DNA of 64,000 nucleotides from Marinicella marina. GTDB taxonomy: Bacteria; Pseudomonadota; Gammaproteobacteria; Xanthomonadales; Marinicellaceae. The translations under genes and the position numbers were made by a program. The DNA lies in the NCBI RefSeq assembly GCF_030065545.1, contig NZ_JASJNC010000007.1, positions 186,001 through 250,000 on the forward strand, written 5' to 3'. A model generated the notes under the pieces. The model was not told where the DNA came from and searched no databases. It saw only the letters and a list, made by a program, of their open reading frames with translations. Of this stretch, positions 55,869-64,000 are shown piece by piece. Every line of letters begins with the position of its first letter. The first letter of the stretch is position 1.

Positions 55869-58800
55869 TTTTTAGTCAAAACCTGTTGAATGGAGGGTTT
55901 TGTTAGCGCTTCTTCAATCAACTGGTAGGAAGGTCTGATTTTGAATTGTTCTGACAATTTCAAGTTAACTTTTTGAGATTGGTTCTTGTAGTGGATATAA
56001 AGTTGCGCTTTACCTTTGCCATGTTTGGCCAACAACTCATCAATGTGTGCGCCTAGCTGATCACTGTTTTTTGAGCTCACGAAACAGATACGATCACAAA
56101 ACAAAGCCACTGCTTCATCCAGACTATACAGGTTATTGATCGATGAAATGAAAATTTCATTGTCGGCTTTGCCATCCCTGCCTTTGAAGGTTTTCATGCC
56201 TGCTGTACCTTCAATCAATATCATTGCATTGGTTTCAAGTTTGTCTTGGTTATCATAATAAAACGCTTCACTTAAATTGAATTCAAAGGCACCGGATTGA
56301 TCGACAATCCTGACTTTCATCTTGCCTTTGAACCCTGGCCTGACACCAGTTACCAAACCAACCACTCTGAAATCCTTGGTTGGGGCGTTGGTGATGTTCA
56401 TTTCATGAAACTTATTCAGTTCAAATGTGGTCACATGAGATAAGCACTGACTGGCCAGTTGCAATGGATGATCACTGAGAAAAGTACCGGTGACAGTCTT
56501 TTCAGCCAGTAATCGTTCAAGCCTCTCATCCTCTTTGACCAGCGGTAATTTTATCGACTGATATGAACTGTTGCCAGCGGCATTACCAAACAGATCAAAC
56601 TGTCCAGCATCTCTGTCTTTACTCATCTGATCTGCCGCTTTAACCACCCGCTCCATGCCATCCAGCAGCTGTCTGCGGTTATCATGTAATTGATCAAATG
56701 CACCGGCCCTGATTAAGGCCTCTAAGGTTCTTTTATTAACTTTACGCAGATTGACTCGGGTACATAAATCTTGGAACGATTCGAAAGAGCCATTTTGTTC
56801 TCGTGCCGTGATGATTTCTTCTATCGCACCCTCACCCACGCCTTTGATGGCGCCCAAGCCATAGATGATCGCTCCATCTTTGGCCTTGAACTTGTACACC
56901 GACTCATTCACATAAGGTGGTTTGACCGCAATTTTAAAGCCTCGGATATCAAACAGTTGATTGACCACTTTATCGGTATTGTCCATGTCAGCCGAGAGTA
57001 CTGCAGCCATAAAATGTACAGGATAATGCGCCTTTAAATATGCCGTCTGATAGGAAACCAAGGCGTATGCTGCTGAATGTGATTTATTAAAACCATAACC
57101 AGCAAATGTTTCTATTTGGGCAAAAATATCAGCTGCCAATTGCGCATCAACATCACGTTCAACTGCCCCATCAATGAATATTTGTTTCTGTTCCTCCATC
57201 ACCGAAGCAATTTTCTTACCCATGGCTTTACGCAGGATATCAGCGCCACCCAAGGTGTATCCAGAGAGCACTTGTGCTATTTGCATGACCTGCTCCTGAT
57301 ACAAAATCACCCCATAAGTGGGTTCAAGAATTTCTTTCAATGAATCATGCATGTAATTAGGCGTTTCCATACCATGTTTACACTTCACATAAGTATCCAC
57401 CATTCCTGAATCGAGTGGCCCAGGTCGATACAAGGCCACCAAAGCAATGATGTCCTCAAAGCTGTCCGGTCGCAAACGACCGATCAATGCTTGCATGCCC
57501 GATGACTCTAATTGAAAAACTGAAGTGGTTTTTGCCGACCTGAGCAAAGCAAACGTTTTTTTATCATCCAAGGGGATATCAGCGATATCCAGCTTATTCC
57601 CCGTCTCCTTCTCAATTGACTGTAAGGCCCAATCAATGATGGTCAGCGTTCTCAAACCCAAGAAATCAAACTTAACCAAGCCAATGGACTCGACATCGTC
57701 TTTATCAAATTGAGAAACCACTGACTGCGAGTTTTCCTCAACATAAACGGGACAAAAATCACTGATGGCGCTTGGCGCTATGACCACCCCTCCGGCATGT
57801 TTACCAACGTTTCTTTTCAAGCCTTCCAATTTCAATGACAAATCAATGACTTCTTGTGCTTCCTCGTCTTCTTCATAAAGCAATGCCATCTCTGGCGCTT
57901 TTTTCAATGACTCAGTCAAGGTGATGCCTAAATCATTAGGAATTAACTTGGCAATACCATCAACCACCGGATACGGATAACCCAGGACCCTGCCAGCATC
58001 CCTGATCACAGCTTTGGCATTCATTGAACCGTAAGTGATGATTTGACTGACTTTTTCTTTGCCATACTTATCTGCCACATAAGCGATCACTTCATCACGC
58101 CTGTCCATGCAAAAATCGACATCGAAATCAGGCATGGATATCCGCTCTGGGTTCAGAAAACGTTCAAACAGCAGCTCATACTTCAACGGGTCTAAATCGG
58201 TGATGTGCAATACATAAGCCACCAAAGAACCAGCACCAGAGCCTCGACCTGGCCCTACTGGAATTTGATTGTCTTTTGACCATTTGATGAAATCAGAAAC
58301 AATCAAGAAGTAACCCGGGAAACCCATGTCCAAGATCACTTTGATTTCGTGGTCCAGTCGATCATGGTAATCGGCTTCGGTATAATCAGGATCAGGACCG
58401 TTGCTTGCTAAGAATTGATTCAGGTTGTCACGGCATAACAAGGCAAAGTAACTGTCAATGGTTTGACCATCTGGTACCGGAAAATCCGGCAAATAATAGT
58501 CTTTGAAATTAAAATCCAAATTACAGCGCTGGGCAATGGCATAGCTGTTGTCAATCAAACTGGGGTATTCGGTAAACGCCTCAACCATCTCCTTACTTGA
58601 TTTGATATATTGCTCACCGGTGTATTCTTTGGGTCGTTTGGTGTCTGCCAGTACATAGCCCCGGTTAATACATATCCTGGCTTCGTGGGCATTAAAATCA
58701 TCGGCTTCCAAGAAACGACATCGGCCTGTGGCCACCATTGGTATGCCTTGATGTGAGGCCATATACATCACTGCTGCGTTGAAGCTGGCTTCATGTTCAC

Positions 58801-59320
58801 GGTCGATATCGGCCAGAGCCAAATAGTACCTGTCAGCAAAAACTTGTTGCCATTGCAGCATACAACTCACAGCCTCATCAAGCTTTTGGCTGGCAATCAA
58901 GCGACCCACATCACTGAACATGCTATCAGCCAATACAATCAAACCCTCGTTGTGTTGAAAAATATAGTCGCTATCAACACAGGGCTGGTGGTGGTTATTG
59001 CGGTGGTACTGAGCATGGGAGATGATTTGGCTGAGGTTGAGGTAACCAGCGCGGTTCTGACACAGCAGAGTCAATTCAAAAACCAATTCCGGATCATTCG
59101 GATCAGTGACCCAAACATCGGCACCAATGATCGGTTTGATACCGGCTTTTTTGGCTGCATTGAAAAACTTAATGGTGGCAAAAACATTGTTCATGTCAGT
59201 GATGGCCACAGCAGGCATGCCCAAGGCCTTCACTTTCTCAATCAATTGTGGAATCCTGATGGTGGAATCCACAATGGCATATTCGCTGTGCACATTTAAA
59301 TGAACAAATTGCTTATCCAT
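55865..59320 (-). CDS. dnaE: DNA polymerase III alpha subunit
   Basis: 1151 residues. A PHP domain opens the protein (HLNVHSEYAIVDSTIRIPQL). The polymerase active site has PDFDVDFCMDRRDEV, with the catalytic Asp pair, and GPGRGSGAGSLVAYVL. A beta-clamp-binding motif QFDLFG lies near residue 907, and the OB and C-terminal tau-binding domains follow. This is the replicative polymerase. It is the distal gene of the bamA-to-dnaE cluster, three bases after rnhB. Confidence 0.97.
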   Translation of the reverse strand: MDKQFVHLNVHSEYAIVDSTIRIPQLIEKVKALGMPAVAITDMNNVFATIKFFNAAKKAGIKPIIGADVWVTDPNDPELVFELTLLCQNRAGYLNLSQIISHAQYHRNNHHQPCVDSDYIFQHNEGLIVLADSMFSDVGRLIASQKLDEAVSCMLQWQQVFADRYYLALADIDREHEASFNAAVMYMASHQGIPMVATGRCRFLEADDFNAHEARICINRGYVLADTKRPKEYTGEQYIKSSKEMVEAFTEYPSLIDNSYAIAQRCNLDFNFKDYYLPDFPVPDGQTIDSYFALLCRDNLNQFLASNGPDPDYTEADYHDRLDHEIKVILDMGFPGYFLIVSDFIKWSKDNQIPVGPGRGSGAGSLVAYVLHITDLDPLKYELLFERFLNPERISMPDFDVDFCMDRRDEVIAYVADKYGKEKVSQIITYGSMNAKAVIRDAGRVLGYPYPVVDGIAKLIPNDLGITLTESLKKAPEMALLYEEDEEAQEVIDLSLKLEGLKRNVGKHAGGVVIAPSAISDFCPVYVEENSQSVVSQFDKDDVESIGLVKFDFLGLRTLTIIDWALQSIEKETGNKLDIADIPLDDKKTFALLRSAKTTSVFQLESSGMQALIGRLRPDSFEDIIALVALYRPGPLDSGMVDTYVKCKHGMETPNYMHDSLKEILEPTYGVILYQEQVMQIAQVLSGYTLGGADILRKAMGKKIASVMEEQKQIFIDGAVERDVDAQLAADIFAQIETFAGYGFNKSHSAAYALVSYQTAYLKAHYPVHFMAAVLSADMDNTDKVVNQLFDIRGFKIAVKPPYVNESVYKFKAKDGAIIYGLGAIKGVGEGAIEEIITAREQNGSFESFQDLCTRVNLRKVNKRTLEALIRAGAFDQLHDNRRQLLDGMERVVKAADQMSKDRDAGQFDLFGNAAGNSSYQSIKLPLVKEDERLERLLAEKTVTGTFLSDHPLQLASQCLSHVTTFELNKFHEMNITNAPTKDFRVVGLVTGVRPGFKGKMKVRIVDQSGAFEFNLSEAFYYDNQDKLETNAMILIEGTAGMKTFKGRDGKADNEIFISSINNLYSLDEAVALFCDRICFVSSKNSDQLGAHIDELLAKHGKGKAQLYIHYKNQSQKVNLKLSEQFKIRPSYQLIEEALTKPSIQQVLTKN

Positions 59321-59323
59321 GAT

Positions 59324-59887
59324 TTATAACAATTCCATTTGTATCAGTTGTTTAACGGGTGCAAAACTTTTACGATGATGCTCACAAGGACCGTACTTCT
59401 TCAAAGCATCTAAATGTTGTTGGGTGCCATAGCCCTTGTGCTGTGCAAAACCGTATTCTGGATAATCCTCTGCTATGCGCTGCATCAAATGATCTCGTTC
59501 AGTTTTGGCGATGATTGAAGCAGCACTGATGGCTGCCACTTTGCCATCACCTCCTATTATGGCCTCACTGGCCACATCGAACTCTGGGCACTTGTTTCCA
59601 TCCACTAAAATTTTCTCAGGAGAAATACTCAGTTGTTTTACCGCTTGTTGCATGCCTTGCATAGTCGCTTGTAGTATATTGATTTGATCAATGCGTTCAA
59701 CTGAAACGTGAACCACTGACCAGCACAAGGCTTTGGTTTTGATTTCATCCACCAATAACAGACGCTTTGCTTCAGATAATTTTTTTGAATCATCTAAACC
59801 TTCAATCGTATCACCAAGTACCACTGCAGCCACAGTCACAGGACCTGCCAGTGGTCCACGACCAGCTTCATCAACACCGACAATCAT
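59324..59887 (-). CDS. rnhB: ribonuclease HII
   Basis: 187 residues. VGVDEAGRGPLAGPV carries the first catalytic Asp-Glu pair; a third acidic residue lies in ILVDGNKCPEF. The phrase KGYGTQQHLDALKKYGPCEHHRKSF is the family C-terminal signature. It nicks DNA 5' of misincorporated ribonucleotides. The start overlaps the lpxB stop (ATGA). Confidence 0.96.
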   Translation of the reverse strand: MIVGVDEAGRGPLAGPVTVAAVVLGDTIEGLDDSKKLSEAKRLLLVDEIKTKALCWSVVHVSVERIDQINILQATMQGMQQAVKQLSISPEKILVDGNKCPEFDVASEAIIGGDGKVAAISAASIIAKTERDHLMQRIAEDYPEYGFAQHKGYGTQQHLDALKKYGPCEHHRKSFAPVKQLIQMELL

Positions 59888-61026
59888 GACCTTTGCTCCA
59901 AAAACTGTTGCACCGCCAATGCCGCTTGATGGGGATGTGGTGGTAACAGCGTTTGGTGTAATTGCTCAAACTCAGCAATTAACATTTCAGGATCTGGTCG
60001 ATTGATAACCTCCTCACAAGCGCTTGTCAGATTTTCAATCGTGAGTGCTGTTTGCATCACTTCAGGGACCAGAAAATCACCATGCAGTACATTCGGCAGT
60101 GAATAGTAATCTAGTTGCATCATTTTAAATGTTTTCACCAGCCACCAAGTCACAGCAGATATTTTATAAGCAACCACCATAGGGGTTTTGCACAACATCG
60201 ACTCCAAAGCCACAGTACCCGAGCCTAACAAAGCAAAATCTGCTGCTTGTAACAATTCAGTGGCATCATCGATCCACTTAACCTGTAAGCCCTCAGACTG
60301 CGTCAGCGACTCAGTCAAAGCAATTTTCTCAGCACTGATGTTGCTGCTGCAAATGACCCAATCATCACCCAAATTAAGCTGTTTGATGGTGCGGGCGAAC
60401 AACGGTACCAATGTTTTTATTTCACGGTTGCGACTGCCAGGCAACATGGCCAGGACTTTTTTATCAGCCATACCCAATGTCGTTTTGTGTTGCTTTTTAT
60501 TGACCTTAACAGGAATCTGTTGAGCCAGTGGATGACCCACAAATTGCGCTTTGATCGATGTCTGCTCATAAATGCGCACTTCAAATGGGAACAGGGTTAA
60601 CAAAGCATCTATGAATTTTTGCATCTTAAAAATGCGTTTAGGGCGCCAAGCCCAAACCGAGGGGCTGACATAATGAATCACTGGAATGGCATTTTTCTTC
60701 ATCGCCTTGGCGATTGAAAAATTCAAATCAGGTGAATCTATGCCAATAAACACATCCGGTTTAAAAGCAATGATTTGTTCGACGATGTGTTTTTTCACTT
60801 TCAACAAACTGGGCAAATCTTTCAATACTTCCACCAAACCCATCACTGAAAAAACTTCATTGTCTTGAATGATGCGCGCTTGGGTCGCTCTGATTTTATT
60901 ACCACCCACTGCGATGACTTCAATCTGTAAGTTAACTTGCACTAAATCTTTGAGTAATGCCGCACCCAGCATATCACTGGAAGCCTCGCCAGCCACCACA
61001 GCTATCTTTACCGGTCTTGCTGGCAT
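59884..61026 (-). CDS. lpxB: lipid-A-disaccharide synthase
   Basis: 380 residues from the ATG at 61026, which overlaps the lpxA stop (TGATG). GT19 family: VAGEASSDMLGAALLKDL near the N-terminus, GIDSPDLNFSIAKAMKK, YVSPSVWAWRPKRI, and MLPGSRNREIKTLVPLF in the nucleotide-binding half. It condenses UDP-diacylglucosamine with lipid X to the lipid A disaccharide on the inner membrane. Confidence 0.96.
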   Translation of the reverse strand: MPARPVKIAVVAGEASSDMLGAALLKDLVQVNLQIEVIAVGGNKIRATQARIIQDNEVFSVMGLVEVLKDLPSLLKVKKHIVEQIIAFKPDVFIGIDSPDLNFSIAKAMKKNAIPVIHYVSPSVWAWRPKRIFKMQKFIDALLTLFPFEVRIYEQTSIKAQFVGHPLAQQIPVKVNKKQHKTTLGMADKKVLAMLPGSRNREIKTLVPLFARTIKQLNLGDDWVICSSNISAEKIALTESLTQSEGLQVKWIDDATELLQAADFALLGSGTVALESMLCKTPMVVAYKISAVTWWLVKTFKMMQLDYYSLPNVLHGDFLVPEVMQTALTIENLTSACEEVINRPDPEMLIAEFEQLHQTLLPPHPHQAALAVQQFLEQRS

Positions 61027-61796
61027 CAACGAATGATGCTTCTGGATGAGTTTGTTATGAACTCAACCATCAATTTAACATCAGCTGATTCTTGCCCCAT
61101 TTGTTGTAACTCATCAACTGCCTGTTCTAATTTGAGATCTGATTTGTATAGAATTCGGTAGGCTTTTTTGATTTGAGAAATCCTGTTCTTATCAAAACCC
61201 CGCCGTTTCAAGCCTTCAAAGTTTATGGCTCTGGGTTTGGCAGGGTTGCCTTGAGCCATAACAAAGGGCGGTAAATCTTTTTGGAATCCTGAATCCATGG
61301 CTGAAAAAGCATGGGCACCTATGCGACAAAATTGATGGATTTTAGTGAACCCACCGAGAATGGCGTGATCGCCCACATGAACATGTCCTGCCAGCGAACT
61401 ACAATTGGCTAAGATGGTGTGACTGCCCAAAATACAGTCATGAGCAATGTGTACATAGGCCATGATCCAGTTGTTATCACCCACTTGGGTGAGGCCTTTA
61501 TCATCAACAGTTCCTCTGTTGATGGTGACGTATTCGCGTATGGTGTTGTTATCACCGATAATCAGCTGTGTCGGTTCATCGGCAAACTTTTTATCTTGCG
61601 GGTCTTCACCAATCGAGGCAAATGGATAAACTTTGTTACCACTGCCGAGCTGTGTTTGTTTGGCAACAACCACGTGAGACTTGAGCTCACAATCATTCCC
61701 AATAACAGTGTCTTTTTCGATGATGCAATAGGGTCCTATTTTGACATTTTCACCTATTTCAGCTGATGGATCGATGATGGCAGTGGGATGAATCAT
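61026..61796 (-). CDS. lpxA: UDP-N-acetylglucosamine acyltransferase
   Basis: 256 residues of left-handed beta-helix hexapeptide repeats (IHPTAIIDPSAEIGENVKIG). The catalytic His is in MAYVHIAHDCILGSHT. The C-terminal helical part (LKRRGFDKNRISQIKKAYR) is typical of LpxA. It performs the first acylation of lipid A synthesis. The start overlaps the fabZ stop by four bases. Confidence 0.97.
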   Translation of the reverse strand: MIHPTAIIDPSAEIGENVKIGPYCIIEKDTVIGNDCELKSHVVVAKQTQLGSGNKVYPFASIGEDPQDKKFADEPTQLIIGDNNTIREYVTINRGTVDDKGLTQVGDNNWIMAYVHIAHDCILGSHTILANCSSLAGHVHVGDHAILGGFTKIHQFCRIGAHAFSAMDSGFQKDLPPFVMAQGNPAKPRAINFEGLKRRGFDKNRISQIKKAYRILYKSDLKLEQAVDELQQMGQESADVKLMVEFITNSSRSIIR

Positions 61797-62245
61797 TTAC
61801 TTTTCTCTGCGCATAAAATATCTGCTTTGGCCACGACTTTGCCGTCGACTGTGGCTTTGCATTGGTATTGTGTCATGTTTCTGATGACTTTTTTAATTTG
61901 ACATTCAAACACCAATTGATCACCGGGTGTGACGATTTGAGTGAATTTGGCATTGTCGACCTTGACCAAATAGAACAAAGCATCATTGGCAGAACCATCG
62001 CGAGACAGCTGGGTCAGAACACCAGCTGCTTGAGCCATCGCTTCAACCAACATCACCCCTGGCATCACTGGGTGGCCAGGGAAGTGGCCTTCAAATTGAG
62101 GTTCATTGAATGTGACGTTCTTTATGGCTTTGATCCACTCACCTGGCTCATAATCAATTACCTTGTCCACCAATAAAAAGGGATACCTGTGAGGAATGAG
62201 CTGCATGATTTGCTCAACACCTATGGTTTTATTATCCTCAGTCAT
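61793..62245 (-). CDS. fabZ: 3-hydroxyacyl-ACP dehydratase FabZ
   Basis: 150 residues from the ATG at 62245, with GGAG upstream at a somewhat long spacing; the frame continues nine codons upstream into lpxD. The hot-dog fold has GHFPGHPVMPGVMLVEAMAQ, holding the catalytic His and Glu, and IPHRYPFLLVDKVI. It dehydrates 3-hydroxyacyl-ACP in fatty acid elongation and competes with LpxA for 3-hydroxymyristoyl-ACP, so the linkage balances phospholipid and LPS supply. Confidence 0.95.
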   Translation of the reverse strand: MTEDNKTIGVEQIMQLIPHRYPFLLVDKVIDYEPGEWIKAIKNVTFNEPQFEGHFPGHPVMPGVMLVEAMAQAAGVLTQLSRDGSANDALFYLVKVDNAKFTQIVTPGDQLVFECQIKKVIRNMTQYQCKATVDGKVVAKADILCAEKSK

Positions 62246-63263
62246 TAATCTTTTTCTCCAAAAGTCTGACACGTTTTGCCAGTTGATCTAATTGTTTGGC
62301 TCGGACCGCATTGCGGCGCCACTGTTTGGTTGGTTGTAATGGCGCCACTGAACTGTAAGAATCGGCCTGATTGATTGAGTGGGTGACCAGCGCCATCGCC
62401 TGAATGGTTACACCATCGCATATTTCTATGTGACCAACAATCCCGACACCGCCACCGATGAAGCAATTCTTACCAATTTTGGCAGATCCAGCAACCGCAG
62501 TACATCCAGCAATCACCGTGTGGTCACCAATTTGAACATTGTGACCAATTTGAATTTGGTTATCCAAACGCACATCGTCACCGAGCACAGTGTTTTCTAT
62601 GGCACCACAATCTATGGTCGTGTTAGCGCCAATTTCACAATCGTTACCAATCTCGACCACCCCTGTTTGTGGAATTTTAACCCAGCCTTGTGCATCCCGC
62701 GCTAAACCAAAACCATCGGCACCTATCACCGCACCTGGATGAACGATGACCCGATCTCCGATACGGGTTCCTGCTTCAATCTTAACTCCTGATTTGATTT
62801 GGCAATCCTCACCAATGTGAACATCCTGACCGATATAAACATGTGAGCCAATGCAACAGTTATCAGCCACCTTACTGGCAGCATCAATGTGAGTCAGCGG
62901 CCCTACTGAAACCGAAGCTGCCACTTCAGCAGCCTCCGATACCACAGCACTTGGGTGAATACCTGGTTCAACTTGCTGACCCTCATGCTTGGCTTGTTGA
63001 AAAAATTGTGCAACGTGCGCAAATGTGACATAAGGGTCTGCAGCAATCAATGCATTACCGGTATAGTTTTCCGCTGTCTTGGCATCAAGGATGACTGCAC
63101 CAGCTGCCGTGTTTTCTAAGTATTTTGTGTAATTGGGGTTAGCCAAAAAGGCAATATCTTCAGCGCCGGCATTGATTAATGTAGCCACTGCACGCAGTAC
63201 CACATCACCATCACCTTTGAATGTTTTATTTTGGCTGTGGGCCAATTCGGCTAAGGTAATCAT
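62238..63263 (-). CDS. lpxD: UDP-3-O-(3-hydroxymyristoyl)glucosamine N-acyltransferase
   Basis: 341 residues. An N-terminal uridine-binding domain (GAEDIAFLANPNYTKYL) leads to hexapeptide repeats; the catalytic His lies in DNQIQIGHNVQIGDHTVIAG. A C-terminal helix (LDQLAKRVRLLEKKI) is the ACP-binding element. It adds the second acyl chain to the lipid A precursor. The end overlaps the start of fabZ by eight bases. Confidence 0.96.
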   Translation of the reverse strand: MITLAELAHSQNKTFKGDGDVVLRAVATLINAGAEDIAFLANPNYTKYLENTAAGAVILDAKTAENYTGNALIAADPYVTFAHVAQFFQQAKHEGQQVEPGIHPSAVVSEAAEVAASVSVGPLTHIDAASKVADNCCIGSHVYIGQDVHIGEDCQIKSGVKIEAGTRIGDRVIVHPGAVIGADGFGLARDAQGWVKIPQTGVVEIGNDCEIGANTTIDCGAIENTVLGDDVRLDNQIQIGHNVQIGDHTVIAGCTAVAGSAKIGKNCFIGGGVGIVGHIEICDGVTIQAMALVTHSINQADSYSSVAPLQPTKQWRRNAVRAKQLDQLAKRVRLLEKKIND

Positions 63264-63272
63264 ACATTCACC

Positions 63273-63791
63273 CTATTGGTCAGATGAATAATTAACCCGC
63301 AATTGTTGCAAAATCTCTTCGGTGATATCGATTTTTTCATTGGCATATAAAATGGCATTGATGAGTATGGCATCATAACCATTTTCTTGCGCATAAGCTG
63401 CAACCACAGCACGTATTTCTTGTTGTACATCATCCACCAATTGAGAGTTTCGAATCGTGATGGCGTCTTTCATGTCTTCTTTAGCGCGTCTGACTTGTCG
63501 CTCCAAGATGCGTGCCCGCTCTTGCAATTCAGCCAATTTATCAGGTGTCATAAAATTACCTTCTTTTGAAATGGTATTTTCTAATTCCTGTAAATTGGCT
63601 TCTTGCTCTGAAATTCGAGAATTTTGTTCTTCGAATTCGGTAGTTAAAGTTTGGTTTGCTGCAAGGATTTGTGGCGATTGGCTGATCAATGTATTCATAT
63701 CAACATAACCAATCTTGCCTTCGGCCACAGCGTCACCCAAACTCAACAAACTGAGTTTAATCACGATAACTTGTAGCCACAGCTTACGCAT
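63273..63791 (-). CDS. skp: periplasmic chaperone Skp (OmpH)
   Basis: 172 residues from the ATG at 63791; the TTG codon just before it directly follows the bamA stop. A signal peptide (MRKLWLQVIVIKLSLLSLG) is followed by KIGYVDMNTLISQSPQI and a long coiled coil rich in Glu, Gln and Arg (about 50-125). Skp forms a trimeric jellyfish-shaped holdase that carries unfolded outer-membrane proteins to BamA. Nine bases separate it from lpxD. Confidence 0.92.
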   Translation of the reverse strand: MRKLWLQVIVIKLSLLSLGDAVAEGKIGYVDMNTLISQSPQILAANQTLTTEFEEQNSRISEQEANLQELENTISKEGNFMTPDKLAELQERARILERQVRRAKEDMKDAITIRNSQLVDDVQQEIRAVVAAYAQENGYDAILINAILYANEKIDITEEILQQLRVNYSSDQ

Positions 63792-63794
63792 CAA

Positions 63795-64000
63795 TCAGAA
63801 GGTATTACCAAAGGTGAACTGTAATCGCTCTGTTCGATCAAGGCGGTCTTTGTTAAATGGATAAGCATATGAAATAACAATCGGACCAACTGGGGCTTGC
63901 CACTTCAGAGCGATACCAGTGGACATCCTTAACTCACGTGCTTCAAATGAATCGGTGTCATCAAAGACGTTACCCACATCAACAAACCAAGCCAAACGAG
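63795..64000 (-). CDS. bamA: outer-membrane assembly factor BamA, C-terminal end (partial)
   Basis: Only the last 68 or so codons are in the window; the gene continues to the right. The visible strands (FVDVGNVFD, LRMSTGIALKWQAPVGPIVI, SYAYPFNK) and the end RLQFTFGNTF with a terminal Phe are typical of the BamA barrel, whose last strand carries the beta-signal. The context before skp confirms the call. Confidence 0.92.
   Translation of the reverse strand, partial: RLAWFVDVGNVFDDTDSFEARELRMSTGIALKWQAPVGPIVISYAYPFNKDRLDRTERLQFTFGNTF

Overview
The window is a continuous stretch of a gammaproteobacterial chromosome of moderate, slightly AT-rich composition. The main evidence is the block skp-lpxD-fabZ-lpxA-lpxB-rnhB-dnaE behind the C-terminus of bamA, the divergent rluC/rne pair, a FabR-type repressor with its operator, and tesA-ybbA-ybbP. 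Several traits point toward the Xanthomonadales/Marinicella side of the class. These are a Crp homologue of the Xanthomonas Clp type, a XanB2/FkbO-like chorismatase beside it, and several secreted proteins ending in an 'IFxxGFE' tail. The genus guess (Marinicella-like) is inference only. I saw no rRNA, tRNA, insertion sequence, prophage or CRISPR array.

Layout. 0-9.3 kb: a large exported amidase with a GFE tail, a hypothetical exported protein, two paralogous DUF3429 membrane proteins around a DNA glycosylase/threonine aldolase pair, a serine hydrolase, and a CadC-like winged-helix/TPR regulator. 9.3-14.6 kb (minus strand): a SOUL heme-binding protein, gltX, an exported DUF442-type phosphatase, then an overlapping esterase-nfuA-ybbN set for Fe-S and redox protein care. 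14.6-29.8 kb: an exoprotein region with two paralogous glycine-rich MopE-motif proteins, a reprolysin-like metalloprotease, an M28 peptidase, a CSLREA beta-helix protein and a G8-domain protein. It is interrupted by fabR and a ferredoxin-reductase/fatty-acid-desaturase operon carrying a clear palindromic FabR operator over its promoter. 29.9-34.3 kb: rluC and rne with a structured leader of about 490 nt; rne ends in 41 tandem copies of a 15-bp unit. 34.3-45.4 kb: Clp-type regulator, chorismatase, cysS-sufE, nagZ, fadH and the tesA-like lipoprotein/ybbA/ybbP export operon. 45.7-55.9 kb: a DUF1631 protein, an MFS transporter divergent from a CDF cation exporter, hemH, an HxlR-SCP2 regulator divergent from a DUF4242 gene, a histidine-phosphatase/DUF3108 fusion, an exported TIG plus ephrin-receptor-like Cys-rich protein and a small membrane protein. 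55.9-64 kb: the envelope/replication cluster.

How the genes work together. The right end makes the lipid A core and acyl precursors, chaperones outer-membrane proteins and supplies the replicative polymerase. The fabR operon tunes membrane unsaturation through an oxygen-dependent desaturase. The 14-30 kb region looks like a secreted hydrolase/adhesin repertoire suited to particle- or polymer-associated life. A shared, apparently uncharacterised FxxGFE motif links the exoproteins, and together with the Gly-rich MopE pair it is the best candidate for something undescribed. Start sites were moved from the longest open frame where a signal peptide, a ribosome-binding site or an overlap with a neighbour argued for it.
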